Assembly (NCBI RefSeq): GCF_002798305.1
Contig: NZ_PCGR01000002.1
Coordinates: 420,034 to 484,033, forward strand
Reading direction: 5' to 3'
Origin: Chryseomicrobium excrementi
GTDB lineage: Bacteria; Bacillota; Bacilli; Bacillales_A; Planococcaceae
DNA length: 64,000 bases
Shown here: piece by piece, positions 14,014 to 23,039 of the stretch
How the letters are laid out: the number at the start of each line of letters is the position of its first letter
Numbering within the stretch: position 1 is the stretch's first letter
The notes under the pieces: model-generated
The model's input: only the letters and a program-made list of their open reading frames with translations
Told to the model about the DNA's origin: nothing
Database searches by the model: none
Made by a program: the position numbers and the translations under genes

Positions 14014-14406
14014 GTGAACAAGGTTGCATTAATCGGCCGACTGACGAAGGACCCTGTGCTCCGTACCTTATCGGAAGGGAAGAGCGTGACATCTTTCAGC
14101 ATGGCAGTTCCCAATGGCTACAAAAAAGATGAAGCAGATTTCATCAATTGTACCATCTACGGAAAGCTGGCAGAGCTGACCGTCAAATATTGCGGGAAAG
14201 GCTCCTTAGTCGGCGTGACCGGGCGGCTACATACGCGCTTCTATGAAAAAGAAGGCACGCGCATCTATGTCACCGAAGTCATTGTAGAAGAAATACGATT
14301 CTTGGCAACGAAACGCAAGGAAGAACAACCCGCTGACCGAGTCGAAGTAGCTGAAGACCGTTTTGAGATTCCTGCTGATTTTACACCAAATACAACTCCA
14401 GTTTGA
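14014..14406 (+). CDS. ssb: Single-stranded DNA-binding protein, short SsbB type
   Basis: 130 residues. The OB-fold (NKVALIGRLTKDP... to about 105) lacks the acidic C-terminal tip of replicative SSB, which places it with the short Bacillus YwpH/SsbB paralogue linked to competence. GTG at 14014 follows AAGGGAGGTGA. An earlier in-frame start has no ribosome site. Confidence 0.85.
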   Translation: MNKVALIGRLTKDPVLRTLSEGKSVTSFSMAVPNGYKKDEADFINCTIYGKLAELTVKYCGKGSLVGVTGRLHTRFYEKEGTRIYVTEVIVEEIRFLATKRKEEQPADRVEVAEDRFEIPADFTPNTTPV

Positions 14407-14440
14407 TGAAAAAATACGTCGCCATGTGTTGCTCATCTCG

Positions 14441-14484
14441 TATGTGACGCGGCTTGGTATGGGGATAACAAGCCGCGTCATATG
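14441..14484. terminator. Stem-loop between convergent ssb and SNF2 helicase genes
   Basis: TATGTGACGCGGCTTG pairs with CAAGCCGCGTCATATG (one G-T) around a 12-base loop. No clear T-run on either side, so terminator function is likely but not proved. Confidence 0.5.
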
Positions 14485-14488
14485 ATTA

Positions 14489-17158
14489 TCAGGAAAGTGT
14501 CAACAGGTCTGTCAGTTCATCGTCACTCAGTTCCGTGATCCACTGACTTGAATGGATCAACTCGTCCGATAACGATTGTTTCTGTTCAAGGAGCGTGTCG
14601 ATTTTTTCTTCAATTGTTCCAATCGTCAAGAACTTGTGCACATGCACAAACTGTTGTTGGCCGATGCGATACGCACGGTCTGTTGCTTGATTCTCGACTG
14701 CTGGATTCCACCAGCGGTCGGCATGAAGCACATGAGTAGCAGCTGTCAGATTGAGTCCCGTTCCGCCAGCCTTGAGCGATAATAAGAAAATCGGAAACTC
14801 TCCCGCCTGGAACGATGCGACCAAATGATCGCGCTGTCCTTTTGGCATACTACCCGTCAGGAACGGGCTGTCAATGTCATAGAGTTCACTGAAACAGTGT
14901 TGCAGTAGATGTCCCATGCCGATATACTGCGTGAAAATCAGACACTGTTCACCTCTCGCAGCGATTTCACCCGCAAGCGACACGATACCCGCAAGCTTCG
15001 CGGATCGCTCTAGCATGGTCTCCGCATCATCAAATGGTTCTTTCAAGTAAAGCGCTGGATGGTTACATAACTGCTTCAACTTGCTCAGCATCTTGAGGAC
15101 CAACCCCTTCCGCTGAAACCCGCTCAGATTGCCGAGCTGGCTTACGGACTCTTGGATCAACGATTCATAGAGTGCCGCCTGCTCGGTCGTCAGAGCGCAA
15201 TACTCTTTCTGTTCAAGCTTCTCAGGCAAGTTGAGCTGCAGGTCGGGATCTCGTTTCGTCCGGCGCAACAAGAACGGCTGGATCTTCATCCGCAAGCGGT
15301 GCTTCGCCTGCTCGTCCTCATCCCGTTCAATCGGGGCCATATACGTCTCTTGGAATGACTTGTACGAACCAAGATAGCCTTTATGAATGAAATCAAAGAT
15401 CGCCCATAGCTCAGATAAGCGGTTCTCGACCGGCGTACCTGTCAAAGCGATATGGTGCACTCCTCGCAACTTGCGAATCGCGCGCGACTGCTTCGTCTGC
15501 ATATTTTTAATATTTTGCGCTTCATCAAGCGTCACCGAGCTCCAAGCAATCTGCTGGAGCGTTTCGGCGTCTTGAGTGGCAATTCCGTAAGTCGTCAATA
15601 CGACATCAGCGTCTGTCGTGATTTCGCCGCGGTTGGACCCGTAATGAGTCGAGACGCGAAGGGAAGGAGCAAACTTCTGAAGCTCTTTCTGCCAGTTCCC
15701 GAGTACAGACGTCGGACAGATGATTAAAGAAGGCTTGCCACCAGGTTGTTGTTCGTGAACGTGTAACAAATACGCAATCAATTGAACAGTCTTCCCGAGT
15801 CCCATGTCATCCGCTAAGATAGCGCCGAACGATTCGTTTCGCATGAAAGCGAGCCAGTTCAGACCAAGCTGCTGGTACGGTCGGAGCTCTGTCAACAGGC
15901 GTGGGGAAGGAGGAACTTCCGGGAATGCCTTTTTCTCTTGAAGTTGTGTCAGGTAGCTCTCTAAAGACTGGTGCAACTGGAACTGGATTAACGGATCATC
16001 GTCGTCCTCATCTTCAGCCGGTAGCGTCAATTCTTCCGGTAGCTCTTGGAACAACAGATCCCGCACGGTCCACTCTTCTTCTTCGGAGCGGTCGAGTAGC
16101 TTGCGGATCTCTTGAATCCACTGCGCATCAATCTGGAACCACTGGTCGCCTGAACGAATGAACGAACGGTTTTCTTCGACCATCTGGCGGAACTGTTCTT
16201 CACTGATTTCCTGGTCACCAAGTGAGAAGTTCCAGTTGAACTGGATGATCTGCTCGAGGCCCGCTGCTGATTTATAGCGACCGGTACTTGCTGAAGCACG
16301 GACCTGCATCTTCGTCTCTTTGATTTCTTTGAGCCATGCAGGGAGCACGACGTCGTAGCCGAATGCTTGAAGCTTTGCAAGGTCATGACGCAAGAAGTCT
16401 CGAACTTGCTGATCATCAAGTGGAACGTAGTAAAACGAATCCGTTTCTTCATCGACGACCGAAACAAATGGGATGATGCCTCGCTGAAAGTTCCGGATGA
16501 CGTCACCAAGGTCTGCCCATTTTGGTGGTAAGGCTTCTTCAATAGAGAGGAATCGTTTTTTCGCAGCAGGTGTCCAGTAGCTAGAACTGCGCACACCACG
16601 TACGACAGTCTCGAGGATCCAATCGTCTGAAGGGTCTTCAGGCTCCATGAGTCGAAGTGCTACATGAATGTCTGGATGTTGTTTTACTTTATGGATCGGC
16701 CAGCCACCATTTTTGAAATAGTCCTGTAAGCTCACTAAGTCATCATAGGAAAACGCAGCCTGGCGTGCTTTCTGTAAAATGGCTGTCTCGACAATTGAAG
16801 TCACAGCCTCATCTTGACTTGCCGTTACAAAAAGACTATTCACATCAAACTCCACATGTTCCCAAAGGTCTGTTCGGTTCCAAATGGAAGCCGCTTCTGT
16901 GATTGCCGCGAGCTGAGCGGCAGATGCCGGGTCGTGACCATAAAATTCAAAGACGTTGGAAGGATTCGGTAACAAATCGATGGCATCGAGGCATGACATG
17001 ACAAACTTGCCCTTTTGATCTTCGACGGGTAGGCCAAAATAGCTGTCACGGTGTTTTCCATATAATAAGGTCTTCAAACGGTCAGGTCGTTCAGGGCTCG
17101 ACACAGCGAAGCCCCCATCTAGTTTTTCCACATAAAGTGGCATCGAAAAAAGTTTCAC
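14489..17158 (-). CDS. ywqA: SNF2-family helicase, YwqA-like
   Basis: 889 residues. The N-terminal bacterial SNF2-associated region is followed by two RecA-like lobes: Walker A DDMGLGKT (450-457), the Walker B box DEAQ (545-548), motif III TGTPVENR and the C-terminal motif VI DRAYRIGQ. Expected to be a DNA translocase that remodels protein-DNA complexes. Its start overlaps the end of the SWIM gene by 4 bases, so they form an operon as in Bacillus ywqAB. Confidence 0.88.
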   Translation of the reverse strand: MKLFSMPLYVEKLDGGFAVSSPERPDRLKTLLYGKHRDSYFGLPVEDQKGKFVMSCLDAIDLLPNPSNVFEFYGHDPASAAQLAAITEAASIWNRTDLWEHVEFDVNSLFVTASQDEAVTSIVETAILQKARQAAFSYDDLVSLQDYFKNGGWPIHKVKQHPDIHVALRLMEPEDPSDDWILETVVRGVRSSSYWTPAAKKRFLSIEEALPPKWADLGDVIRNFQRGIIPFVSVVDEETDSFYYVPLDDQQVRDFLRHDLAKLQAFGYDVVLPAWLKEIKETKMQVRASASTGRYKSAAGLEQIIQFNWNFSLGDQEISEEQFRQMVEENRSFIRSGDQWFQIDAQWIQEIRKLLDRSEEEEWTVRDLLFQELPEELTLPAEDEDDDDPLIQFQLHQSLESYLTQLQEKKAFPEVPPSPRLLTELRPYQQLGLNWLAFMRNESFGAILADDMGLGKTVQLIAYLLHVHEQQPGGKPSLIICPTSVLGNWQKELQKFAPSLRVSTHYGSNRGEITTDADVVLTTYGIATQDAETLQQIAWSSVTLDEAQNIKNMQTKQSRAIRKLRGVHHIALTGTPVENRLSELWAIFDFIHKGYLGSYKSFQETYMAPIERDEDEQAKHRLRMKIQPFLLRRTKRDPDLQLNLPEKLEQKEYCALTTEQAALYESLIQESVSQLGNLSGFQRKGLVLKMLSKLKQLCNHPALYLKEPFDDAETMLERSAKLAGIVSLAGEIAARGEQCLIFTQYIGMGHLLQHCFSELYDIDSPFLTGSMPKGQRDHLVASFQAGEFPIFLLSLKAGGTGLNLTAATHVLHADRWWNPAVENQATDRAYRIGQQQFVHVHKFLTIGTIEEKIDTLLEQKQSLSDELIHSSQWITELSDDELTDLLTLS

Positions 17159-18723
17159 AGTGCTAGATTTCCTTTCTCCATTTCTTGCTGGAAGGCCCGC
17201 AAGCGACGGAATTTTTCACGGATCTCTTGTACGTATTGATTCCAGTAGACCGTCTCGTTGGCAGCTTTTGCAAGCTGTTTCATCTTCTTCAGATGACGAA
17301 CCGCCTGCTTGTAGCTATCGCGTTTCTTTTCATTGATCTCACGAACTACATTTAGATGGTAAAGAGGCATCACAACAAATGGGGCGTGTTCCTTTACAAG
17401 GTCAAGGCCACATGTCTCTGCATACGTGATGCCGCTTTGACAATAGAGATGCAAGTCGGCCCACTCCTCGTAGCGCTCGTTATCAATTAGATAGCCTGAA
17501 TACGGTTCGAGCGTGAACGGAATCAACATGCGGTAGAACTGAAGCTTCGCCGTATCTGACAGGTCAAGCTGACGTTCCATCGTTCGCAATGTGTAAATCA
17601 AGCGAGATGCCCGGACTTCTGTATCTAAAAAGGTTTCAATAGCAGGGAGCAAGCGCTCAAACAACTGTGTTGCCATTTGAATCTCGTGCTGTTCGATAGC
17701 GAACTGGATGAGAGATAAGTAACTGCTGACCTCTTCAGCCGGAACATCTTTCATCGTCGCAAGTAAACGTTCGGTCTGTCCGAGCTGGAAATAAAACAGC
17801 TGACGAAGCTGCAACAGGGAGTGGCCGTCTTTCGTCTCGCTATGCTTCTCTAAAAAGTCGAGTTCTTTAACGCGAGCTTGTTTTTGCGTGCCGAGCTCTG
17901 TCCAGTAATGCGTATACAGCTCACTGCGCTGTGAAAAGTACCCTTCAGCATCTGTCAGCAAGTATTTTACGTAGCGCTCGATGCGCTCATAAAACGGGTC
18001 AGCGGCAAAGAAGCGGGGTTGCCCGTGCAGTTGTTTGAACTGGTGTTTCAAGTCTTGGATGGTCTCATCCAAATAATAGCGAACACGTCCTCGCTCATTT
18101 TCGCGGCTAAAGCTATTAAATGTCGGCCACAGCTTGATCAAGGTCATCAGTGTCACGCTTGAATCAAACAGGACATGCCACTCCCGTTCTAATGGACGGA
18201 TGCGCTGCATCTGGCGTTTGTAATCTCCAAGTGCAAACTCCATCAAGAAAAAGCTCGATGCATGATCTTGGATGACGAGCTGGTTGAGTAGGGTATTCGC
18301 ATATTGTTCCCAAGCAAGAGGGGTTCGATTGTTTTGGATTTCACTGATGGACTGACGGTCTGCTTTAGAACGCCAAGCTTTCACCCACTCACTGAGAGAA
18401 TCGATATGTTGATACAAATAGAAAAGTACAGCTGCTTGGTGGCGGCACGTCTTTCGTCCGCTGCAAGAGCAGGAGAGCTGCTCATAAAACGAGACATGAA
18501 CATAGGCATCCTGTACATCTCGCACGACAAAATCCGCTTCGTGACGCACAGGTGCATAGTCGACCAGTTGCACAGCGCCATTACGTACAAAGGACTGGGC
18601 ACTTCGCACAAGAGAATCGTCTTGAGCCACACCTGCAAGTAGGTCCTGATCCAGTTGTTTCATAAAATCTTGAACAGGTTCTTCATAGAACGTCAAAAGA
18701 CGCTGAACTGTCATCCCTTTCAC
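17155..18723 (-). CDS. ywqB: SWIM zinc-finger protein, YwqB-like
   Basis: 522 residues. A SWIM finger CxC-x5-CxH is seen at Cys85, Cys87, Cys93 and His95 (CSCSGRKTCRH). The rest is helical and not recognised. Such proteins pair with SNF2 helicases and may guide them to DNA. The start is GTG at 18723, with GGTGA nearby upstream. ATG at 18714 is possible but AAAGGG would abut it. Confidence 0.82.
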   Translation of the reverse strand: MKGMTVQRLLTFYEEPVQDFMKQLDQDLLAGVAQDDSLVRSAQSFVRNGAVQLVDYAPVRHEADFVVRDVQDAYVHVSFYEQLSCSCSGRKTCRHQAAVLFYLYQHIDSLSEWVKAWRSKADRQSISEIQNNRTPLAWEQYANTLLNQLVIQDHASSFFLMEFALGDYKRQMQRIRPLEREWHVLFDSSVTLMTLIKLWPTFNSFSRENERGRVRYYLDETIQDLKHQFKQLHGQPRFFAADPFYERIERYVKYLLTDAEGYFSQRSELYTHYWTELGTQKQARVKELDFLEKHSETKDGHSLLQLRQLFYFQLGQTERLLATMKDVPAEEVSSYLSLIQFAIEQHEIQMATQLFERLLPAIETFLDTEVRASRLIYTLRTMERQLDLSDTAKLQFYRMLIPFTLEPYSGYLIDNERYEEWADLHLYCQSGITYAETCGLDLVKEHAPFVVMPLYHLNVVREINEKKRDSYKQAVRHLKKMKQLAKAANETVYWNQYVQEIREKFRRLRAFQQEMEKGNLAL

Positions 18724-18781
18724 AGGGGTTCACCACACATTTCTAAAAGACTATCCTTCATTATAACGTCTTTTAAGCAAA

Positions 18782-18817
18782 GAAAAAACATGGATGTGCA
18801 ATTTCACATCCATGTTT
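18782..18817 (-). terminator. Terminator of the HTH regulator gene
   Basis: Read on the minus strand, a 13-bp perfect stem AAACATGGATGTG / CACATCCATGTTT is followed by TTTTTTCT. It overlaps the stop codon. Confidence 0.85.
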
Positions 18818-19226
18818 ACGATTGTTCTATTTGTTCGACAACTTGTGCCAGGAGCTCTTTGCGTTCTTTTTCTGAAAGATCTCGCAGATAAAGAAGCAGC
18901 AAGCGGAAACTCTTTTCGTCCATCAATTCAGCAAGCAATTCCGAAAACTGACTATAATAACGACTTTGCGTTTCATGGGCTTGTTCAAGGAACGTTTCCA
19001 TCGGCTTTCTGACAGTCGTATCTTCTGTTAGCAAGTCTAGGAACTGTTCATCTGTCATCTTGTATTTGGTACGTATGCGGTGCAAAAACTCTAGACTTGG
19101 TTGCCGTTCAGCAGTTTCGTAACGAGAGAGATTGACGTTTGAGACCTCCAAGAGAAGGGCCGCTTCTTTCTGTGAAATATTCAGTTGTTCATCGCGAAAT
19201 GCGCGTAATTTCTCATGAAACTTCAA
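18816..19226 (-). CDS. XRE-type helix-turn-helix regulator
   Basis: 136 residues. The HTH is about 3-58 (LRAFRDEQLNISQKEAALLL, then VSNVNLSRYETAERQPSLEF); the rest is a helical tail rich in Leu and Glu. I choose TTG at 19224-19226 because AGAGGTGAT lies 4 bases upstream; longer readings lack a ribosome site. It diverges from a 94-aa hypothetical gene across a region with two palindromes, likely operators. Target unknown. Confidence 0.75.
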   Translation of the reverse strand: MKFHEKLRAFRDEQLNISQKEAALLLEVSNVNLSRYETAERQPSLEFLHRIRTKYKMTDEQFLDLLTEDTTVRKPMETFLEQAHETQSRYYSQFSELLAELMDEKSFRLLLLYLRDLSEKERKELLAQVVEQIEQS

Positions 19227-19287
19227 CGTAATCACCTCTACTCTACTATCGTCAGAATAGCGATACGGCACGATGTGAAGTTGTTAA

Positions 19288-19339
19288 TTACCAAAATGGT
19301 AAAAAGAAATAAAATCCAATTTAGTTGGTATATAACCAA
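19288..19339. promoter_or_regulatory. Two palindromes, candidate operators
   Basis: TTACCAAAATGGTAA (19288-19302) and TTGGTATATAACCAA (19325-19339) share ACCA/TGGT half-sites and lie in the divergent region between the HTH gene and the next gene. Autoregulation by the HTH protein is inferred. Confidence 0.45.
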
Positions 19340-19377
19340 ATTGCAGGAAAAAATTTCTATGAAGTGAGAGATCCTAA

Positions 19378-19662
19378 ATGACACGGTATGCTACTTTTTT
19401 CAAACTACACCCCATCCACCACGAACACACCAACGTACAAATTCTGATTGAGCGCTGCAACAAGGCAGAGGCACAAGAGTGTCTTTATAAAAGTGAACTT
19501 CAATTCACACTTGAAACTCCAACGTTCATCCTCGAAACTAATCGACAATTATCAAAAGAAGAGATCGACAACCTTCCTTATAAAAAAGTGTCGATTCGAC
19601 ATGATAAGGGGATAGGGTTCTTTTTAGAAGGTCGACCCCCTAAAAGAGAGGCCATTAAATGA
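19378..19662 (+). CDS. Hypothetical protein, 94 aa
   Basis: Not recognised. Soluble, rather basic, no signal or membrane helix (MTRYATFFKLHPIHHEH...). A weak AAGTGAG precedes the ATG and a strong hairpin terminator follows. The divergent HTH gene and the shared palindromes suggest it may be that regulator's target. Confidence 0.55.
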   Translation: MTRYATFFKLHPIHHEHTNVQILIERCNKAEAQECLYKSELQFTLETPTFILETNRQLSKEEIDNLPYKKVSIRHDKGIGFFLEGRPPKREAIK

Positions 19663-19667
19663 CAATG

Positions 19668-19693
19668 GCCTAGGCGATCGCCTAGGCTGTTTT
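19668..19693 (+). terminator. Terminator of the 94-aa gene
   Basis: A perfect 20-bp palindrome, GCCTAGGCGATCGCCTAGGC, followed by TGTTTT. Confidence 0.8.
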
Positions 19694-19792
19694 ATTATAA
19701 TTTTGTGAACAAAGATGTTTTTATGCACAAGAATAAGGGAATATGATACACTAATAAAAACAGAATATTCTAAATTAAAGGAGGGGGAGAAC

Positions 19793-20236
19793 ATGCTACA
19801 TGTTGAGATGATGAAACCGTTCCATACTGAAGTCAAGGATAACAAGATTCGACTCGTATTTGCTTACCAATACTTCTCACTGCGTAAAGACGATGAAGTG
19901 TTCAGCTTCATTCCGGTTGAAGGAAAGGAAATCGTCCTGAATCGGGACACGCTTCAAGTGGAAAACTTGTCAGAAGTGTTTGTGTTCCAAAAAGGCAACC
20001 GCTTCATTCGCCTGCCACTCTATCAACTGCTCTTAGTCTCGGACGTTCATGACCATCTAAAGACATTGATTGAACCCGTCGCAGAACAAGAAAACAGTGA
20101 AGAAGTCATGGAATTGATCCATGCACTCGAGCGTGAAAACTTCGAACGTCTAATGGACGACGCCTTGTCGCACCGAGACCTCGATTTGTTCTACCAATTA
20201 TTAGCCACACAACATGATGGAGGTAGCTATGTGTAA
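19793..20236 (+). CDS. IDEAL-domain protein
   Basis: 147 residues. The C-terminal segment LERENFERLMDDALSHRDLD with FYQLLA fits the IDEAL domain, a short helical module named for its motif and found in Bacillales. The N-terminal 100 residues (HVEMMKPFHTEVKDNKIRL...) are not recognised. ATG 19793 has AAAGGAGGGGG. Role unknown. Confidence 0.7.
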   Translation: MLHVEMMKPFHTEVKDNKIRLVFAYQYFSLRKDDEVFSFIPVEGKEIVLNRDTLQVENLSEVFVFQKGNRFIRLPLYQLLLVSDVHDHLKTLIEPVAEQENSEEVMELIHALERENFERLMDDALSHRDLDLFYQLLATQHDGGSYV

Positions 20237-20245
20237 TTTAACTCA

Positions 20246-20295
20246 ATAAAAAGCATCTATCTGGACGAACCGCCGCTAGATAGATGCTTTTACTG
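20246..20295. terminator. Bidirectional terminator
   Basis: AAGCATCTATCT (20251-20262) pairs with AGATAGATGCTT (20278-20289). T-runs follow on the plus strand (TTTTAC) and on the minus strand (TTTTTATTG), as expected between convergent genes. This supports the small minus-strand gene next to it. Confidence 0.8.
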
Positions 20296-20297
20296 TT

Positions 20298-20396
20298 TTA
20301 TGAGAACAAGTGATAGAGAATCACCGAAACCGTGGAGCCCACTACTCCAAATACGATATCCCCCCAACTGAACGACAAGTCGAGCCATTGCCGCAT
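20298..20396 (-). CDS. Small membrane protein, 32 aa
   Basis: Reads MRQWLDLSFSWGDIVFGVVG and then STVSVILYHLFS before TAA: one membrane helix after a short amphipathic start. AAAGGGGCGG lies 8-17 bases before the ATG, and its 3' end falls at a bidirectional terminator. It resembles small hydrophobic peptides in general but no known family. The call rests on length, topology and the terminator only. Confidence 0.4.
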   Translation of the reverse strand: MRQWLDLSFSWGDIVFGVVGSTVSVILYHLFS

Positions 20397-20507
20397 AATA
20401 ATCCGCCCCTTTCTGTTAGTAAAGTAGTCGTTTCAGCCACTCAAAAGTTTCACGAAAATTAATTTCATTTTTGAACCCTTTTACATACGTCCCTTGAATC
20501 AAAAATA

Positions 20508-20516
20508 TGCTAGAAT
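20508..20516 (+). promoter_or_regulatory. Extended -10 promoter
   Basis: TGCTAGAAT (TG-n-TAGAAT) lies about 27 bp before the membrane protein gene. The -35 region is poor. Confidence 0.45.
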
Positions 20517-20542
20517 TATCCTTATGGATGAGGAGGTCTATC

Positions 20543-21220
20543 ATGTTTTTAGAATTTCATTTTTGGCGGTATTTTTTCACCAGAGGCTACTTGTTAGAGA
20601 ACCTCGCTGAAACTGAAACCATTCGAGGCTTAAAAAAACGCGTGGGCATTTTGCTGGCGTGTACTATAGCGTTATACATACTCATGGACGTGTGGGGGAT
20701 GACAACCACTTCACTCACATCTATTTACGTACTTGGTTTCTCAGATACATACGCGATTGCGCGCTGGGTCTCGCTGTTTGCGGTCATCCTTTGGGCACTC
20801 GTCTATTTCAGTTTTCATTTCTTTGGAGTCAGTTATTTGTTGCATCTCCTCACGAAAATTCCAGTTCGGATTGCCGCCGTCATGCAGCTTTACGTGATTG
20901 CCACTCTAGTGATCGAGAAGGCCTTACTGTTTTTCGTGTTCGCTTTGGTCGGATATACGACGCATTTGTCGTTCCTGTCCTTTGGCCCATTAGCTGCCCA
21001 ATTTTTAGATCATAGCTATTTCCATTATTTCTTTAATCAATTCTCAGTATTTACGGGCGTTGTTATTGCCATCCAACTCCAATTTTTACGCCGCTTCACA
21101 ACAGTTTCTACAAAAGTCTTATTAGTCATTCTGATTGGGATGACCATCCTGTTTGCAGCAGTCGTCGCTCTCATCAGTGTCATTCCGATTGACCGCTTGT
21201 TGCCAGGAGGTGCGCTATGA
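20543..21220 (+). CDS. Multi-pass membrane protein, possibly Yip1-like
   Basis: 225 residues with about five membrane segments (for example ILLACTIALYILMDVWG, WVSLFAVILWALVYFSFHFF, VLLVILIGMTILFAAVVALI). The layout recalls Yip1-family proteins, but I cannot assign it firmly. ATG 20543 follows GAGGAGG. It overlaps the next gene by 4 bases (ATGA), so the two products probably act together. Confidence 0.6.
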   Translation: MFLEFHFWRYFFTRGYLLENLAETETIRGLKKRVGILLACTIALYILMDVWGMTTTSLTSIYVLGFSDTYAIARWVSLFAVILWALVYFSFHFFGVSYLLHLLTKIPVRIAAVMQLYVIATLVIEKALLFFVFALVGYTTHLSFLSFGPLAAQFLDHSYFHYFFNQFSVFTGVVIAIQLQFLRRFTTVSTKVLLVILIGMTILFAAVVALISVIPIDRLLPGGAL

Positions 21221-22533
21221 TGAAGACACGATTGTACATAATTGGTCTTTCCATTGCCATCACGGCTTTTGTCGCAGCGAATGCCATTCTGGTATTTAAA
21301 GAAGACAGCATCGTGTCTCGCAACTACTACATAGAAGATCATGTACGAGTAGCAGAAGGGGACTACAAGCGCGAGCTTGAAAAAGAAGCGGTGGCAGTGC
21401 CGACGACTTCATTTGCATTAGCTGTAAATCGAGAAGAATTAAAAGACGTCCTCGTTGAACAAGGAGACGCTGTCACAAACGGGCAGCCTATCGCTACTTT
21501 AGATACGACAGATATCGACCAACAACGTGCCGAGTGGGATGCACGTTCGGGAGCTTATGAAGCAGAGCTTCGAGAGTTGAATTCCGTCCTCTCCACACTT
21601 CGAACAGCTAAGAGCCGTTCTAACTCGACGACTTCAGCTCGCGGGACTTCAACAGGCCGCGGAAGCTCTACTGATGAAGTGGTAGATGTGACCGTCACCT
21701 CCAACGTAGACGTCGAGATTTCTGAAGATGCTACCTATGACAGTGCAATGGCAGCCATCGAAGAAAAAATTGCAGAAGTGGAGCGTGAACTGGCTGTCGT
21801 GGATGCCCAGCTCACAAGCACATCGGAAGCTCCAGAGTTCGTCAGCCCGATTGACGGTGTCGTCGAAAAGGTTGAAGAATACGAAACACAAGTCATCGTT
21901 CACATCACTCCAAACGAAGCGACACTCGTGACCTTCGTCGAAGAGAAAAACTGGCATGAGATTGAACCCACTCAACCGGTTCAAGCCTATTCTACCCATC
22001 TGGCAAAATTCTATTCAGCTGAAACGGCTGCTAAAGGCACCGTTCCCGTAACAGATAACCGCTGGAAAGAAATCCACGGGCAATTCGAAGAACAACCGGA
22101 CTTGCCACTTTACGAAGTACAGATTACTCCTAGTGAAACCATTACGGAGTTGCCATTTGGTGCGAATGTCAACGTGACAATCACAATCGATGAAGCCACT
22201 AATGCGATGCGCCTTCGAGACGATTGGACGATTGTACGTGATCTCGAGTACGCTGAAATCTATTCGATCTCGCAACAAGGCACTATCGGTCGCATTCCTG
22301 TGACGATTGCATTCGATATGCCTGAAACGCAATCGATCATCGTGAGCGATGGTTTGGTGAACGGCCAACTTGTGCTCGACGACAAATTCCGTCGCAATAA
22401 CGCACCTGCTTTCTTGCCGCATCCATTTGAGCTACCAAGCTGGGAAAGCGTGAAAGCTCTGGGTTGGCGTGACTACTTGGCATTCCTTCTCCATCAATAC
22501 AAAGACGCTCCGGTCGAAGAGCCGGTAGAATAA
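21217..22533 (+). CDS. Membrane-fusion (HlyD/RND adaptor-like) protein
   Basis: 438 residues. An N-terminal anchor (YIIGLSIAITAFVAANAIL) is followed by a split lipoyl-like hairpin domain: the first half near 78-98 (VLVEQGDAVTNGQPIATLD), a coiled coil interrupted by a Ser/Thr-rich insert, and the second half EFVSPIDGVVEKVEEYETQV. Adaptors of this type usually couple to an ABC or MFS pump. No pump gene is present, only the overlapping membrane gene upstream. Substrate unknown. Confidence 0.7.
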   Translation: MMKTRLYIIGLSIAITAFVAANAILVFKEDSIVSRNYYIEDHVRVAEGDYKRELEKEAVAVPTTSFALAVNREELKDVLVEQGDAVTNGQPIATLDTTDIDQQRAEWDARSGAYEAELRELNSVLSTLRTAKSRSNSTTSARGTSTGRGSSTDEVVDVTVTSNVDVEISEDATYDSAMAAIEEKIAEVERELAVVDAQLTSTSEAPEFVSPIDGVVEKVEEYETQVIVHITPNEATLVTFVEEKNWHEIEPTQPVQAYSTHLAKFYSAETAAKGTVPVTDNRWKEIHGQFEEQPDLPLYEVQITPSETITELPFGANVNVTITIDEATNAMRLRDDWTIVRDLEYAEIYSISQQGTIGRIPVTIAFDMPETQSIIVSDGLVNGQLVLDDKFRRNNAPAFLPHPFELPSWESVKALGWRDYLAFLLHQYKDAPVEEPVE

Positions 22534-22541
22534 CTAGATGG

Positions 22542-22567
22542 CCACCTTCTTTTGAAGGTGGTTTTTG
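22542..22567 (+). terminator. Terminator of the adaptor operon
   Basis: CCACCTTC / GAAGGTGG around TTTT, followed by TTTTTG. Confidence 0.88.
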
Positions 22568-22572
22568 TTTTA

Positions 22573-22715
22573 GGCGCCTTTCACATCTAGGTGATATCGA
22601 GTTGCAGGCGTTAGAAATACATTCACAAATCATTCACCCCAACCGAGGCAAAGTGCGCCTCAATTGGGGCGCCTGATTTCCGAAGCATTTCTGAACAACG
22701 CCTTCCACATCTAGG
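22573..22715 (+). repeat. Element A copy 2
   Basis: Arms GGCGTT (22607) / AACGCC (22697) and AGAAAT / ATTTCT; central hairpin CCCCAA (22637) / TTGGGG (22664) with GAGGC / GCCTC inside. Copy 1 has CTCCAA / TTGGAG at the same place, a compensatory change. Confidence 0.85.
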
Positions 22716-22775
22716 GCAAAAAGAGTATACTGACAACATTACATACAAATTTAGACAAACGAAAGAAGGGACGTC

Positions 22776-23039
22776 ATGGATCCGCGTTTTAAAATTGCGC
22801 ACCGGGAAGCGAAGATTGGTGTCGGGATTGCGATAGCCCACTTCCTGTGGTGGTTCGGTTTCGCCTATGGCCTCGGAAGCCGACCGGTCGAACAGTACCG
22901 CTACATCTGGGGCTTTCCAGATTGGTTCTTCTATAGCGCCATCGTAGGATTTATTTTAATTTCTATCACGATTGTTTTCGTCACGAAGTTTGTGCTGAAA
23001 GAAGTGTCGTTTGAAGAAGACGGGGAGGCAGATCGATGA
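22776..23039 (+). CDS. yhdT: YhdT-family (DUF997) small subunit of PanF
   Basis: 87 residues with two membrane helices (IGVGIAIAHFLWWFGFAYGL, FYSAIVGFILISITIVFVTK). DUF997 proteins are encoded just before the sodium/pantothenate symporter. It overlaps panF by 4 bases. GAAGGGA ribosome site. Confidence 0.8.
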   Translation: MDPRFKIAHREAKIGVGIAIAHFLWWFGFAYGLGSRPVEQYRYIWGFPDWFFYSAIVGFILISITIVFVTKFVLKEVSFEEDGEADR

